A DNA stretch of 64,000 bases. It comes from Ohtaekwangia koreensis (GTDB lineage Bacteria > Bacteroidota > Bacteroidia > Cytophagales > Cyclobacteriaceae). Made by a program: the position numbers and the translations under genes. Below the pieces are notes generated by a model that saw only the letters and a list, made by a program, of their open reading frames with translations, was not told the origin of the DNA and ran no database searches. This document shows, piece after piece, positions 18,901 to 26,974 of the stretch. Numbering within the stretch: position 1 is the first letter of the stretch; each line of letters starts with the position of its first letter. The DNA lies in NCBI RefSeq assembly GCF_900167975.1, contig NZ_FUZU01000003.1:434001-498000 (forward strand), read 5' to 3'.

Positions 18901-19420
18901 GGTTATGGTTACGGTCTTCCAGTTGACAGAGGATTGTATTCTGGCTGATGGTATTTTTATCTGAGCGGCTGGTTAGAAATTTCTGAAAGGTCTCTTTCTC
19001 ACTGTTATAAAGATTGAGACCATTATAGGTTCCTATCCATAGTCGACCCTTGCTATCCAGCAGTAGAGATCGAATTACATCATTGCTAATACTTGTAGAA
19101 TCGCTATCTGAGTGGCTGAAGTGTATAAAAGAATATCCATCGAAGCGGTTAAGGCCATCACCGGAACCAATCCACATGAACCCATCCAGATCTTTGGTTA
19201 TACAAGAAATACTGTTTTGCGATAATCCTTGCTCACTGGTGAATGTGTTGCTATATACAAAAATTGGAGATGATGGTTGGGACAATCCATACTTACAGGA
19301 CAATAACGCAGCTATCGCCAGAAGCAAAGTCTTTGCTCTGTTTCCAAAGAATACGTGAAAAATTACGTTGGTTGACAACCCTCCCAATTTCGAAAATAAA
19401 ATCGACATGAACCAGAACAC
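15944..19420 (-). CDS. Propeller-type sensor histidine kinase
   Basis: A 1158-residue membrane sensor. An N-terminal hydrophobic segment (about 30-46) leads to about fourteen two-component regulator propeller repeats (DxxGxLWIGT-type, 60-720), a Y_Y_Y domain (about 770-840), one membrane helix (about 847-865), a coiled coil, then a HisKA-type helix with phospho-acceptor His939 in SSHDLRGP and an ATPase with DNGIGIP and GNGLGLFIVKKALE. Unlike hybrid two-component systems that share this sensor, it has no receiver or AraC output domain, so its response regulator is encoded elsewhere. Related sensors detect carbohydrate fragments in the periplasm. It ends convergent with the beta-lactamase gene and lies 40 bases after the YiaK-type gene. 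Confidence 0.93.
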   Translation of the reverse strand: MFWFMSILFSKLGGLSTNVIFHVFFGNRAKTLLLAIAALLSCKYGLSQPSSPIFVYSNTFTSEQGLSQNSISCITKDLDGFMWIGSGDGLNRFDGYSFIHFSHSDSDSTSISNDVIRSLLLDSKGRLWIGTYNGLNLYNSEKETFQKFLTSRSDKNTISQNTILCQLEDRNHNLWVGTYWGLNKINLETFDITRYHYREDGTGLADNAVNSLLEDRNGKIWVCTGKGINIIGAKGVEHTIPQSIAPDGLTSTLVVNIVQDSTGAIYFGTNGSGVLRLENENDRTFEYFVHTPGKPSIGNNIISSMAIDRNGILLVGTDGSGFYRYEGNSKFTQILIRENRILNNATLHTIYIDEQNNYWLGLFGAGLTFISGARPRFEYYRYFNANMESIGKNSVLAIAEDHDKKIWIGTDGAGLYKFDPVTREFTSYLHSPKNKNSISTNVAKSLLVDHKNNLYIGTFAGGLNYLDTKTNTFTRYMHHPDDTTSISTNHVWSLLEDDNRIYVGQLGGLNEFLPDRKVFNVLTIAGDSRITTQTASVFCIRKDRQGYIWMGTRLAGIHRYDPKTRTFKSFLNIPGDSSGLPTNEIIQFTLDNNGKLLVGTDDKGLIRFDPETFSFSELLPDFREESIPSVLEDDSLNLWFTSFDGLHRYDPAHDRIFNYTIADGLQGVQYNEGARLKSSTGEYYFGGTNGLNIFRPEKVMEDHSKPKVVFTKLSLFHDAVEMNDKSQLLSKSISKLETITFQPDQNVFSIEFACLEYKFPKKNKYRYHLVGFDNGWNNIGESRIATYTNLPPGDYTLKVSATNGDGYWNDDAASIQIIVVPKWHQRMSVKAGLAILLLIFTLVVIHMRTNFLFKQKRKLEELVTLRTKLVEAQKEEIKEKNEKLEQVYEEVNSVNEELQRVNSNLEKLVENRTEELKLTIEQLIETDKGLDTFLYRSSHDLRGPITSLLGLARLAKMQNQQEELNAYFSNIEYTASRMLRLLGRLSDTGTLFRSKREIENIRVDEFIQSLKNQLNTINTSNEVRIEIENKVGESLMSDPVLLNHIVVNLMENSIVFRKEDPFVKAIFYLENQQLIIQVIDNGIGIPQDVRNRIFEMFYRGSDKSIGNGLGLFIVKKALEILGGTITIESERRQLTTVTVRIPLNNADIPKSIDSNHPV

Positions 19421-19460
19421 GGATTGAATCTTTACTTACCACGTCACAAATTCCGGTTCG

Positions 19461-20492
19461 CTACAAATGGCTAGCATCCAATCCGACTATTTCGTCCCAA
19501 ATCCTTTTCGCTACCGGTATACCAGATTTTATATTCGCTTCGCGGATCTGTGCAATGTGCTCACCGGGATAGCGCACATCTTTACCATGTTCAGGTTTTG
19601 AAGTATGATAATCGTGGATGATCTGATCCAACGAATTTGCTATAGCCGGAAAATGACTGAGCTTCGCTACATCGATTGCTATATATACCTGAGAAAGGGC
19701 ATGTTCCGCTTCGCGCGTTGAAATCTCGTGCGTGGACAGTCCTCCGGAAAGTATAGTGGCCAGTATATCCAGTAGTAATGACAACCCTGAGCCTTTCCAA
19801 TAACCGATTGGTAATACTCTTCTGGAGGCAAGAATTTTATCAGCATCCTGCGTGAGATTTCCATCAACATCATAACCTCCGGGCACGGGCAGCTTTTGAT
19901 TCTTGGAGCGGTATAGATCCAGGGAGCCATACGAATATTGCGACATGGCTGTATCCAGCACGATAGCTTCATCTTTATAGGGCACGGCTATTACCAATGG
20001 ATTATTACCAAGTTTACTATCCGTAGCGCCCCAGGCAGGCATATTGGCAAGGGTATTTGTCCAACCTATAAATATGAATCCTTTGCTTGCTGTGTGCCAG
20101 CCGTAATATCCTCCCCGCATCCAATGATTTGTATTGGACAACGCTATACATCCTATGCCATATTGTGTTGCTAATGCCATAGCCTGATCGGCTGCATATA
20201 TAGCATTGAGTGGCCCAGGGCCAAGATTGCCATCCCATTGCTCGATAGCACCGAAACCACTTTTCCGTGAAGGGGCCTGGTCTACTTTTATATACCCGTC
20301 TTTAATATAGGATATAAATCGCGGGAAGCGATTTATACCATGGGTATAGATTCCTTCTGCACTGTTGATAGAGAATATCTCTGCACACCGTGCGCCATTG
20401 TCAGGAGTAAATCCGTGTTTTTTTAATATAGAAAGAAATGTATCGTACATCTGCTGGTACGGTACATGTATAAATGCTGAATCGTTGCTCAT
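19461..20492 (-). CDS. yiaK: 3-dehydro-L-gulonate 2-dehydrogenase-like (YiaK family)
   Basis: A cytosolic NAD(P)-dependent oxidoreductase of the malate/L-lactate/ureidoglycolate (type 2 MDH) family, 343 residues. Stretches GIYTHGINRFPRFI, GAIEQWDGN, SNTNHWMRGGYYGW, GWTNTLANMPAWG and RRVLPIGYWKGSGLSLLLD follow E. coli YiaK closely as I remember it; YiaK interconverts 2,3-diketo-L-gulonate and 3-keto-L-gulonate. No other ascorbate or gulonate genes are nearby, so the physiological substrate is open. A terminator's T run ends immediately at this start codon (see 20493-20530), leaving no ordinary leader. Confidence 0.9.
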   Translation of the reverse strand: MSNDSAFIHVPYQQMYDTFLSILKKHGFTPDNGARCAEIFSINSAEGIYTHGINRFPRFISYIKDGYIKVDQAPSRKSGFGAIEQWDGNLGPGPLNAIYAADQAMALATQYGIGCIALSNTNHWMRGGYYGWHTASKGFIFIGWTNTLANMPAWGATDSKLGNNPLVIAVPYKDEAIVLDTAMSQYSYGSLDLYRSKNQKLPVPGGYDVDGNLTQDADKILASRRVLPIGYWKGSGLSLLLDILATILSGGLSTHEISTREAEHALSQVYIAIDVAKLSHFPAIANSLDQIIHDYHTSKPEHGKDVRYPGEHIAQIREANIKSGIPVAKRIWDEIVGLDASHL

Positions 20493-20530
20493 AAAAAAAG
20501 CGCTAACCAGTTTATCTGCTTAGCGCTTTT
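20493..20530 (-). terminator. Terminator of the OmpA gene, abutting the yiaK start
   Basis: On the minus strand AAAAGCGCTAA (20530-20520) pairs with TTAGCGCTTTT (20506-20496), and the T run continues to 20493, the base before the yiaK ATG (20492-20490). It should stop transcription from the OmpA-like gene or condition read-through into yiaK. Confidence 0.85.
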
Positions 20531-20551
20531 AAGTTAATAAATGCTTTCGAC

Positions 20552-21220
20552 TTAATCTTTCAGAATACGCATCTCTACGCGTCTGTTCTTGGAACGTGCG
20601 TCCGGTGTCATTTCATTGGCCAGTGGTTGAGAGCCACCAAATGCTTTAGTCTGGATTCTCCCTTTTGAAATACCTTTCTCCACCAGGTATTTCTTAACAG
20701 CATCTACACGGCTTTGAGAAAGTTCAAGGTTTGCCTTCGGGCTTCCCACATTATCAGTATGACCTTCAAGTTGTATTTCGATACGTGTGTTCTCTTTCAT
20801 CATCTGTACGACTTCATCGAGCTCTCCGTATGATTTCGGATCAATTATAGATTTACCTTGAGAAAAGATAAGGTGATTAAGGATGATGGTTTGTCCTTTT
20901 GGAGTTAATGCTACATCACGGATTACTTTTTTGTTGGCATCTATATCCTTCGGATCAACTATAACCGTTCTGGGATTATACCCTTCTGCGGCTGCCGTAA
21001 TCTGATATTTAGCAGTTCCGAAAATTGAGAATGAAAATGTACTATCATTAAAACGCCCGAAGATACTGCCTGTGGGGATACTGCTATAGCGGATATTGGC
21101 TTTTATACCTTTACCGGTACGGGAGTCGGTGATTTTTCCTTCTGCAGAAATAGCATCGTTCTGGGCATAAAGCGTGTGAGTAACAAGAATAACTAAAATG
21201 AGGCTGATTATTTTTTTCAT
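20552..21220 (-). CDS. OmpA-family cell-envelope protein
   Basis: A 222-residue exported protein. A signal peptide (to LYAQ, about 20) is followed by a small beta domain resembling carboxypeptidase-regulatory-like folds (EGKITDSRTGKGIKANIRYSS, 27-95) and a C-terminal OmpA peptidoglycan-binding domain (about 110-222) with the motifs IEIQLEGHTDNVGS and NLELSQSRVDAVKKYL and SKNRRVEMRIL. It likely ties the outer envelope to peptidoglycan. It has its own terminator and appears to be transcribed alone. Confidence 0.93.
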   Translation of the reverse strand: MKKIISLILVILVTHTLYAQNDAISAEGKITDSRTGKGIKANIRYSSIPTGSIFGRFNDSTFSFSIFGTAKYQITAAAEGYNPRTVIVDPKDIDANKKVIRDVALTPKGQTIILNHLIFSQGKSIIDPKSYGELDEVVQMMKENTRIEIQLEGHTDNVGSPKANLELSQSRVDAVKKYLVEKGISKGRIQTKAFGGSQPLANEMTPDARSKNRRVEMRILKD

Positions 21221-21324
21221 AGTCCTAAAAGTATAAAAGCTTAATCACCCAAACAAAACTTATGCCGCAGATAGCGCCTGGACATCGCCCTGTAAACCAG
21301 CCCATAGGTGAATTAACTTTCCTT

Positions 21325-22188
21325 TCATGCAGCTCGTCTCTTTTCAGAGGAAAAATCTTTGTCAATCCAGCGAACGGTCTCTCGCCATATAATAGCCTCC
21401 ATATCTTTTCTGAAAAAACCGAAATGCCCTACTTTCTTTTTTAGGACATCCTCCGGAGTCAAGTACCAGTGCTCTGTTTTCAAACTTCTATAAAACCGTT
21501 TCAGATCAAGTACAGCATCATATGGTGCCAGCGCATCATCCGAGAAGCTGATCATTAATGTCGGCTGTTGCAAGGTATCAAACGACTTCTTCTCAGAAGG
21601 CAATTCATCAAATATATAGTTCTTATTCTTCGCCCATCGCGCCCATTGCCGCGCAACTTCTGCGGGCAGGTCTTCAAACAACTTTAAGCGAGATGCTGGA
21701 AAATAGCCAAATACTTTTGTCGCTATAGGTATAGCGAGATACCAGAACATCAGCAATTTTAGTTTTATACCAAGGCCTTTATAGTTCTTCCAGTATGGAG
21801 TTTGTGAACCGATCATGATAAACGTCGACAGATTGGACATGCCTATCAATTGTCCGCCAACACTGTGCCCGATGATGATCAATTGCGCGCCTGGATGTAC
21901 ATGCGTGATATAGCCAATCATCGCATCAACGTCTACGGACCAATCGTGCATGTCGTATAATGCATCTTCCAATTTTTCAGGACGTGAGTTTCCTATACCT
22001 CTGTAATCGAAAGTATATACATGAAAGCCTTCACGTGAAAGCCATTTTGCAAAATCGCTATAGTATTGTTGTCTCACTCCGGTGGCAGAATTGATCAGCA
22101 CCACCTTTTCATGTGGGCTTTCTGCCATAAACCAGGTAGCCGACAGGTGAATACCGTCACGGGCTACCACATCTAAAACTTCTTTCAA
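21325..22188 (-). CDS. Alpha/beta-hydrolase
   Basis: A cytosolic 287-residue alpha/beta-hydrolase, similar to the COG4757 group. The nucleophile elbow is GHSVGGQ (Ser about residue 109), the oxyanion region follows VLINSATGVRQQYY, and YTFDYRGIGNSRP is a typical strand-loop. The likely final catalytic residue is His in KKVGHFGFF, with an Asp in MISFSDDALAPYD. The substrate (ester, lactone or thioester) is unknown. It lies 95 bases downstream of a DoxX gene in the same direction. Confidence 0.85.
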   Translation of the reverse strand: MKEVLDVVARDGIHLSATWFMAESPHEKVVLINSATGVRQQYYSDFAKWLSREGFHVYTFDYRGIGNSRPEKLEDALYDMHDWSVDVDAMIGYITHVHPGAQLIIIGHSVGGQLIGMSNLSTFIMIGSQTPYWKNYKGLGIKLKLLMFWYLAIPIATKVFGYFPASRLKLFEDLPAEVARQWARWAKNKNYIFDELPSEKKSFDTLQQPTLMISFSDDALAPYDAVLDLKRFYRSLKTEHWYLTPEDVLKKKVGHFGFFRKDMEAIIWRETVRWIDKDFSSEKRRAA

Positions 22189-22283
22189 TAAGGGTCTTTA
22201 CTGAGGGTTCTTTTAAAGACTCTTAGTACTTGATTATCAGTCTAAAGGTTTCGTTTGTCTCTATAATGTTGACACATGAGAGC

Positions 22284-22691
22284 TTAATCCCACAGTCCTT
22301 TTCCCTTTGAAAGGCTATAGCGGCCTGCACCGGTGAAGAAAATGGCCAGTGCGGTGAGCATGAAAAGCATGTTGGTTTCAATCATCCAGCCTCCATAATC
22401 GTTTAGTTTCAAGGCTATATCACGATGTGCAACCCAAATGGTCATAAACATATTAATGGCAATGACCAACGCGGCAAGTCTTGTTTTAAAACCAATGATT
22501 ACAAAGATGGGTGCTATACATTCGCCAATGATACTGCCATATGCAACAACTGCCGGAAGACCGGCAGCTGTTACTAGATTTTTTACATGTTGTATATCTA
22601 CAAATACTTTGAAGATGCCATGAAAGAGAAGTATACCTCCGCACGTGAGTCGCAAGATCAATCTGGCAAGATCATCGTTATGAAACTTCAT
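22284..22691 (-). CDS. DoxX-family membrane protein
   Basis: A 135-residue inner-membrane protein with four predicted helices. DoxX motifs include RLILRLTCGGILLFHGIFKVF in helix 1 and YGSIIGECIAPIFVIIGFKTRLAAL in helices 2-3. DoxX relatives are linked to redox or thiosulfate metabolism in a few organisms, but most have no known role. It starts four bases after the end of the 481-residue gene upstream, so the two are almost certainly co-transcribed. Confidence 0.9.
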   Translation of the reverse strand: MKFHNDDLARLILRLTCGGILLFHGIFKVFVDIQHVKNLVTAAGLPAVVAYGSIIGECIAPIFVIIGFKTRLAALVIAINMFMTIWVAHRDIALKLNDYGGWMIETNMLFMLTALAIFFTGAGRYSLSKGKGLWD

Positions 22692-22695
22692 CGCG

Positions 22696-24141
22696 TCAGC
22701 TTGCTACAGAAACGGATTGCACTTCGTTCTCATCCGGTGAAGGATAATCAAACAAATTGTATTCTTTTATAGCTTCCTCTACTTTATGGGGCACAAATTT
22801 CTCCCAGCCGTTCTCTCCTTTTCTGATCATCGCCAATACATTGTCGGAAATGATATGAAGCTTCCTCGAATCAGCATCACTTACATCCTCCAGTTTATTA
22901 TTGTCCATCAGATAACGGAACAAGTATTTGAGATTAGCAGGTAACTCGGTCTCAAAATCTTTTAATGTAAACAGCTCCTCGGAATCTTTGCGCAACGCAG
23001 GGTATATATATAGCTTCACGTTGGAGCCGAAGAGTGAGGCAAAGCATTCCAGAATTCCACCGCGGGTATTCTCGTATGTTTTCTCATCGAATACTTTCTG
23101 CAGAGCATATATACCCATAATGATACCGATCTTCTTTCCTTTGGTGATCTTCGACAGGTAATCCACCAGGCGATAGTATTCAAAGTAATTTGAGATCAAT
23201 ACATTCTGTCCTAACGAACAAAGTATATCTGCACGATGAAGAAAATCTTTTTCATCGATCTTGCCATCGGGGCTAAGATCATTTAACGTAAGTTCTGAAA
23301 GCAATACGATCTTGGAGCGATCTACGTCCTTCTCTTGTTTGAAATGTCTGCGTGACGTAAGTAACATATCAACGTTTACATGTGTAGGCGGTCTGAATCT
23401 ACCACGCAACACGAGCACGTTCTTTTTATATAGTTCATCCGAAGGCTGCATCACATTGCCATCGGGTCCAAACATGGCTGCCTTTGTCAGGCCATTCTTT
23501 ACCATCTTGAGTGCCATCAGGCGATTGTCCACATGCTTGAAGTCTGGTCCCGACAACCGGAACATATCGATTTCAATTCTGCGTGCAGTAAGTCCATCGA
23601 GTAACGACATCAGAATATCTTCCGGATCGCTCATAAAGTTACAAGCGTATAATAAGTTCACACCTACTATACCCAGCGCGAGTTGTTGTTGTAGCTGGTC
23701 GGTGTCGTGCATCTTCACATGGATCACGCAATCATTGGGTTCGCTCTTCGGTGTGAGTTGAAAACGAAGTCCAATCCAACCGTGTCCCTGATTGGTGCGC
23801 TCATAGTTGAGGATTTCCACGGTATCCGCGTACGCAAAAAAGCGCGTGTTCTCGATGCGATGTGGCAATCGTTCGGGAAGCAATACATATTCGTGGTCAA
23901 GCATCCGGAACAACCGGTCTTCACAAACATACCGATCGCATACCCCATAGATAGCGTCACTGAATTTCATGTCGTAAGCCGACATCGTTTTCGCTACTGT
24001 GCCGGAGGCGCCCCCTACTTTGAAAAAGTTAGCCGCTACTTCTTGTCCCGCCCCTATCTCGGCAAATGATCCGTATATTGATTTGCTTAAATTGATTCGC
24101 AGGGCCTTTTCCTGCGTAGTAAGTTTTCTGAATTCTTCCAT
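22696..24141 (-). CDS. Conserved cytosolic protein of unknown function (481 aa)
   Basis: No signal peptide or membrane segment. The sequence is highly patterned and looks slow-evolving: FRKLTTQEKALRINLSKSIYGSFAEIGAGQ, KVGGASGTVAKTMSAYDMKFSDAIYG, and SDPEDILMSLLDGL. From memory, homologues occur in Bacteroidota, Planctomycetota and Verrucomicrobiota and some database entries carry misleading names such as TonB-dependent receptor or nicotinate-nucleotide adenylyltransferase; neither fits a soluble protein without those motifs. It is followed after four bases by a DoxX gene. Real gene for certain, function unknown. Confidence 0.85.
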   Translation of the reverse strand: MEEFRKLTTQEKALRINLSKSIYGSFAEIGAGQEVAANFFKVGGASGTVAKTMSAYDMKFSDAIYGVCDRYVCEDRLFRMLDHEYVLLPERLPHRIENTRFFAYADTVEILNYERTNQGHGWIGLRFQLTPKSEPNDCVIHVKMHDTDQLQQQLALGIVGVNLLYACNFMSDPEDILMSLLDGLTARRIEIDMFRLSGPDFKHVDNRLMALKMVKNGLTKAAMFGPDGNVMQPSDELYKKNVLVLRGRFRPPTHVNVDMLLTSRRHFKQEKDVDRSKIVLLSELTLNDLSPDGKIDEKDFLHRADILCSLGQNVLISNYFEYYRLVDYLSKITKGKKIGIIMGIYALQKVFDEKTYENTRGGILECFASLFGSNVKLYIYPALRKDSEELFTLKDFETELPANLKYLFRYLMDNNKLEDVSDADSRKLHIISDNVLAMIRKGENGWEKFVPHKVEEAIKEYNLFDYPSPDENEVQSVSVAS

Positions 24142-24270
24142 AAGCTGTCTCCTGCTTTCGCGTCTAATTTACCGCTAATGGCAACGCGTTGAAAGTTAAT
24201 TTATTTAAAGTTCATTAACATAACTGATCAGTGACCTGTAAAGTTTTGACATGTAGGATTTTGAGTCTAT

Positions 24271-24306
24271 ATAAAAAATAAAGGGGCAACTGTTTAGTTA
24301 CCCCTT
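24271..24306 (-). terminator. Terminator after the second TerB-like gene
   Basis: Minus-strand stem AAGGGGTAACT/AGTTGCCCCTT with a four-base loop and one mismatch (24281-24306), followed by a T-rich run (24280-24272). Confidence 0.85.
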
Positions 24307-24311
24307 CCATA

Positions 24312-24749
24312 TCAATTTTGTATTGAAAAATTCTCACGTGCTGCCCGTTTGATTTCTTCCCATTCATCGGGTGGCGGTGGTGTGCCCTTATGAAATTCTT
24401 CGAGCAGCCATTTCACAAGTTCTTTTTTCATTCCAAATTGCTCCACAGCTTCTTCACAGAATTCGATTTCGTGTTTATCTACAACGTCATCGGCATATAC
24501 CATAAGCACCAGGTCATAGAGAAGATTCATCCGGTCGTTATGATTGTCCGGTACATTCATGAAATGCTTCTCATCACTATCTACAAGCTCCTTTACCTGC
24601 CGATCTTTCAACCCATAACGCTTCCCGATTTTATATAGCAACGCTTCTTCCTTCTCGTGCATGTGACCATCCACCTTGGCAAGCGCCAGAAGATTTTTAA
24701 TGTGATTCTTTTTATAGGAAAGATATTGATGCTCGAAAAAGCCAATCAT
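24312..24749 (-). CDS. TerB-like helical protein
   Basis: A 145-residue soluble protein, all alpha. Two acidic segments, ALAKVDGHMHEKEEALLYKIG (about 22-42) and LMVYADDVVDKHEIEFCEEAV (about 87-107), are the paired Asp-containing loops of TerB-like domains that may bind divalent metal. The second half of the protein is rich in Glu. It is distinct in sequence from the TerB-like protein at 2110-2475. Single gene with its own terminator. Confidence 0.78.
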   Translation of the reverse strand: MIGFFEHQYLSYKKNHIKNLLALAKVDGHMHEKEEALLYKIGKRYGLKDRQVKELVDSDEKHFMNVPDNHNDRMNLLYDLVLMVYADDVVDKHEIEFCEEAVEQFGMKKELVKWLLEEFHKGTPPPPDEWEEIKRAARENFSIQN

Positions 24750-24872
24750 AGTTAAAGGGTTTATTATACCATGAAGTTACGATGCTTGTACGCGACAGGC
24801 AACTTTTAAACATCTAATTGTAAAGTTTAATATGCACACATGTGTAGTATACATATTCTCCGCAAAACAATT

Positions 24873-26552
24873 TTACGCTGTAGTAGTCGCTGCCTCCTGT
24901 TCTTTTAAAGCACGCCTTAGTATTTTACCAACATTGGTCTTTGGTAATTCAGTTCGAAACTCAATATGTTTTGGTACTTTATAGTTGGTAAAGTTCTCAT
25001 GAAAGAATGCTTTTAGTTCTTCTTCATTCAAACTCTGGTCCTTCTTTACTATAAATACTTTGATTACTTCACCAGATTTAGCATCCGGTACTCCGATCGC
25101 TGCTACTTCCAGAACCTTGGGATGTCCTGCAATAACATTTTCAATTTCATTGGGGAACACATTAAAGCCGGATACTTTGATCATGTCCTTTTTACGATCA
25201 ACGATCTTAAAATATCCATCGTCATCCATCCTTCCTATATCTCCGGTACGAAACCATTCCCCCGGAAAGAATACACCTTCGTTATCCTTCTCCCAGTAAC
25301 CCGACATAACCTGTGGACCACGCGCACAGATTTCTCCGGTGTCACCTTGCGATAACTGCTTTCCGTTATCATCAAATATAGCTACTTCGGTGCTTGGCAT
25401 AGGTATACCGATGCTTCCCAGGCGATGCCCTCCATCCAGCGGATTACAGCAAAGCACAGGTGATGTTTCACTCAATCCATATCCTTCTATCAAAGGCTTT
25501 CCGGTAACTTCCTGCCAGCGCTTTGCTACAACATCCTGAACTGCCATGCCTCCTCCTATAGCACCTTTCAGCGCATTGAAATCAAGATCCTTAAATCCGG
25601 GTGTATTGAGTAGACCATTGAACAATGTATTAACGCCTGTAATGATCGTAAACCTATATTTAGCAAGCTCCTTCACAAATCCTTTCATATCGCGCGGATT
25701 GGTGATCATAACACTTTTAACACCCGTGCTAAACATCAGGAAACCATTTACCGTCAGCGCGAAAATATGATACATCGGTATAGCCGTGATGATCAGATCG
25801 TCTCCTCCCTGCGACATATAGGGCTTGAACCATTCGGTGATCATGGAGTTGTGTGCTATAATATTTCCATGCGAAAGCTTTGCTCCCTTTGATATACCTG
25901 TAGTGCCACCCGTATATTGCAATACTGCTATATCTTTTACACTAAGATCAGGCTTTGTGAATTTAAGCGATGCTCCTTTTTTTACTGCGTCTTTAAATGG
26001 AATAACATTTGGAAGATTGTATTCGGGAACCATCTTCTTAATATACTTTACAACGAAGTTTACGAGCGTTCCCTTCAATCCACCCAACATATCGCCAAGC
26101 TGTGTAACGATTATATGTTTGATTGATGTATTGGCGAGTATCTTTTCAAGATGGTTAGCAAAATTTGCAACGATAACAATCGCGCTTACCCGGGCATCTT
26201 TAAACTGATGCTCCATTTCTCTGGGTGTATAGAGTGGATTTGTATTCACTACTATTAACCCGGCACGCAGTGCTCCAAAAAAAGCAATCGGAAACTGAAG
26301 CAGGTTGGGCATCTGGATAGCGATGCGATCTCCTTTTTTCAATCCAAGACTCTGAAGATAAGCGGCAAAGTTTCGGGAGAGTTCATCAACCTCTTTGAAG
26401 GTCATCTCTTTTCCCATGTTTACGAAAGCAACTCTGTTGCTATACTTCGCACAACTTTTTTCAAAGAGATCAACTAACGAGGTGTAATCATACAAGTTAA
26501 TTTCGTGAGGGGTGCTTTTAGGATAATGCTTGAACCAAGGGAAATCCTTCAT
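24873..26552 (-). CDS. fadD: Long-chain fatty acid-CoA ligase
   Basis: Cytosolic or membrane-associated adenylate-forming enzyme that activates fatty acids with CoA for beta-oxidation or lipid synthesis. The AMP-binding signature YTGGTTGISKGA and the GYGLSETSP, EWFRTGDIGRMDDDGYFKIVDRKKDMIKVSGFNV stretches are intact. I set the start at 26552 (MKDFPWFKHYPKSTPHEIN) because from there it aligns closely with E. coli FadD; the frame continues upstream to 26615. A palindrome (26594-26609) then lies 42 bases upstream of the start. The gene is alone on this strand, with tRNA-like RNAs upstream. Confidence 0.93.
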   Translation of the reverse strand: MKDFPWFKHYPKSTPHEINLYDYTSLVDLFEKSCAKYSNRVAFVNMGKEMTFKEVDELSRNFAAYLQSLGLKKGDRIAIQMPNLLQFPIAFFGALRAGLIVVNTNPLYTPREMEHQFKDARVSAIVIVANFANHLEKILANTSIKHIIVTQLGDMLGGLKGTLVNFVVKYIKKMVPEYNLPNVIPFKDAVKKGASLKFTKPDLSVKDIAVLQYTGGTTGISKGAKLSHGNIIAHNSMITEWFKPYMSQGGDDLIITAIPMYHIFALTVNGFLMFSTGVKSVMITNPRDMKGFVKELAKYRFTIITGVNTLFNGLLNTPGFKDLDFNALKGAIGGGMAVQDVVAKRWQEVTGKPLIEGYGLSETSPVLCCNPLDGGHRLGSIGIPMPSTEVAIFDDNGKQLSQGDTGEICARGPQVMSGYWEKDNEGVFFPGEWFRTGDIGRMDDDGYFKIVDRKKDMIKVSGFNVFPNEIENVIAGHPKVLEVAAIGVPDAKSGEVIKVFIVKKDQSLNEEELKAFFHENFTNYKVPKHIEFRTELPKTNVGKILRRALKEQEAATTTA

Positions 26553-26593
26553 AGTATGTTCGCTCTTAAATTTCTTCTGTAAAGATTCCCAAA

Positions 26594-26609
26594 GCAAACG
26601 ATTGTTTGC
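26594..26609. promoter_or_regulatory. Palindromic operator candidate upstream of fadD
   Basis: GCAAAC-GATT-GTTTGC, six-base arms around a four-base centre. The half-site GCAAACGATTG recurs at 7331-7341 in the pckA promoter and at 14095-14105, suggesting a shared regulator. Position relative to the fadD transcription start is unknown. Confidence 0.45.
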
Positions 26610-26700
26610 CAGCAAATCAAATCAGATTACAAGATTTATATAGTGGTAATGAGAACCAAATCTTTAGAATAAAAAACAGCAGCTTGTCACAGAACTCCAT

Positions 26701-26735
26701 AAAAAAATAAACCCGCCTCTCCTGGAGAAGCGGGT
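26701..26735 (-). terminator. Terminator of the tandem tRNA-like transcript
   Basis: Minus-strand ACCCGC (26735-26730) pairs with GCGGGT (26716-26711), with an inner TCTC/GAGA helix, and is followed by T-rich sequence (26710-26701). It sits 35 bases beyond the 3' end of the downstream tRNA-like copy. Confidence 0.85.
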
Positions 26736-26769
26736 AGCTCTGAATAACTCATTAACCTAAACTGAGCTG

Positions 26770-26919
26770 CTGTAGGAGAAGGATTCGAACCTCCACGAAG
26801 CGGTTAGACGTTGACCTGATCTTGTTTCATGAAGAAGCGAGATCAGGGTGCATTGCTTTATTCCGTTTACCTTCACCCCCGAGACCGGAGGGCATGTCTG
26901 CCAGTTTCAACACCCTACA
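26770..26919 (-). ncRNA. tRNA-like structured RNA, copy A (downstream)
   Basis: About 150 bases that fold as a class II tRNA with an enlarged variable domain. Acceptor stem TGTAGGG with TCCTACA, discriminator G; D arm with TGGCAGAC; T arm GGAGG-TTCGAAT-CCTTC. The anticodon stem is CCCTC/GGGGG around loop CGGTCTC, which lacks the universal U33 (G instead). The variable region is about 80 bases, with outer helix GAAG/CTTC, inner helix CGG/CCG and a terminal hairpin starting CCTGATCT. No CCA is encoded. A canonical decoding tRNA is unlikely. It shares 5' and 3' ends with copy B. Confidence 0.72.
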
Positions 26920-26974
26920 ATATGTTGTGTGATGCGTGTGTGTGTTGCCCCCGATAAGTTATCGGAGGACTTTG

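Noticed and set aside
2110-24749. A tellurite-resistance locus from the two TerB-like genes
   Set aside because: The two genes are 22 kb apart with no other ter genes; TerB-like domains are common and do not imply tellurite resistance.
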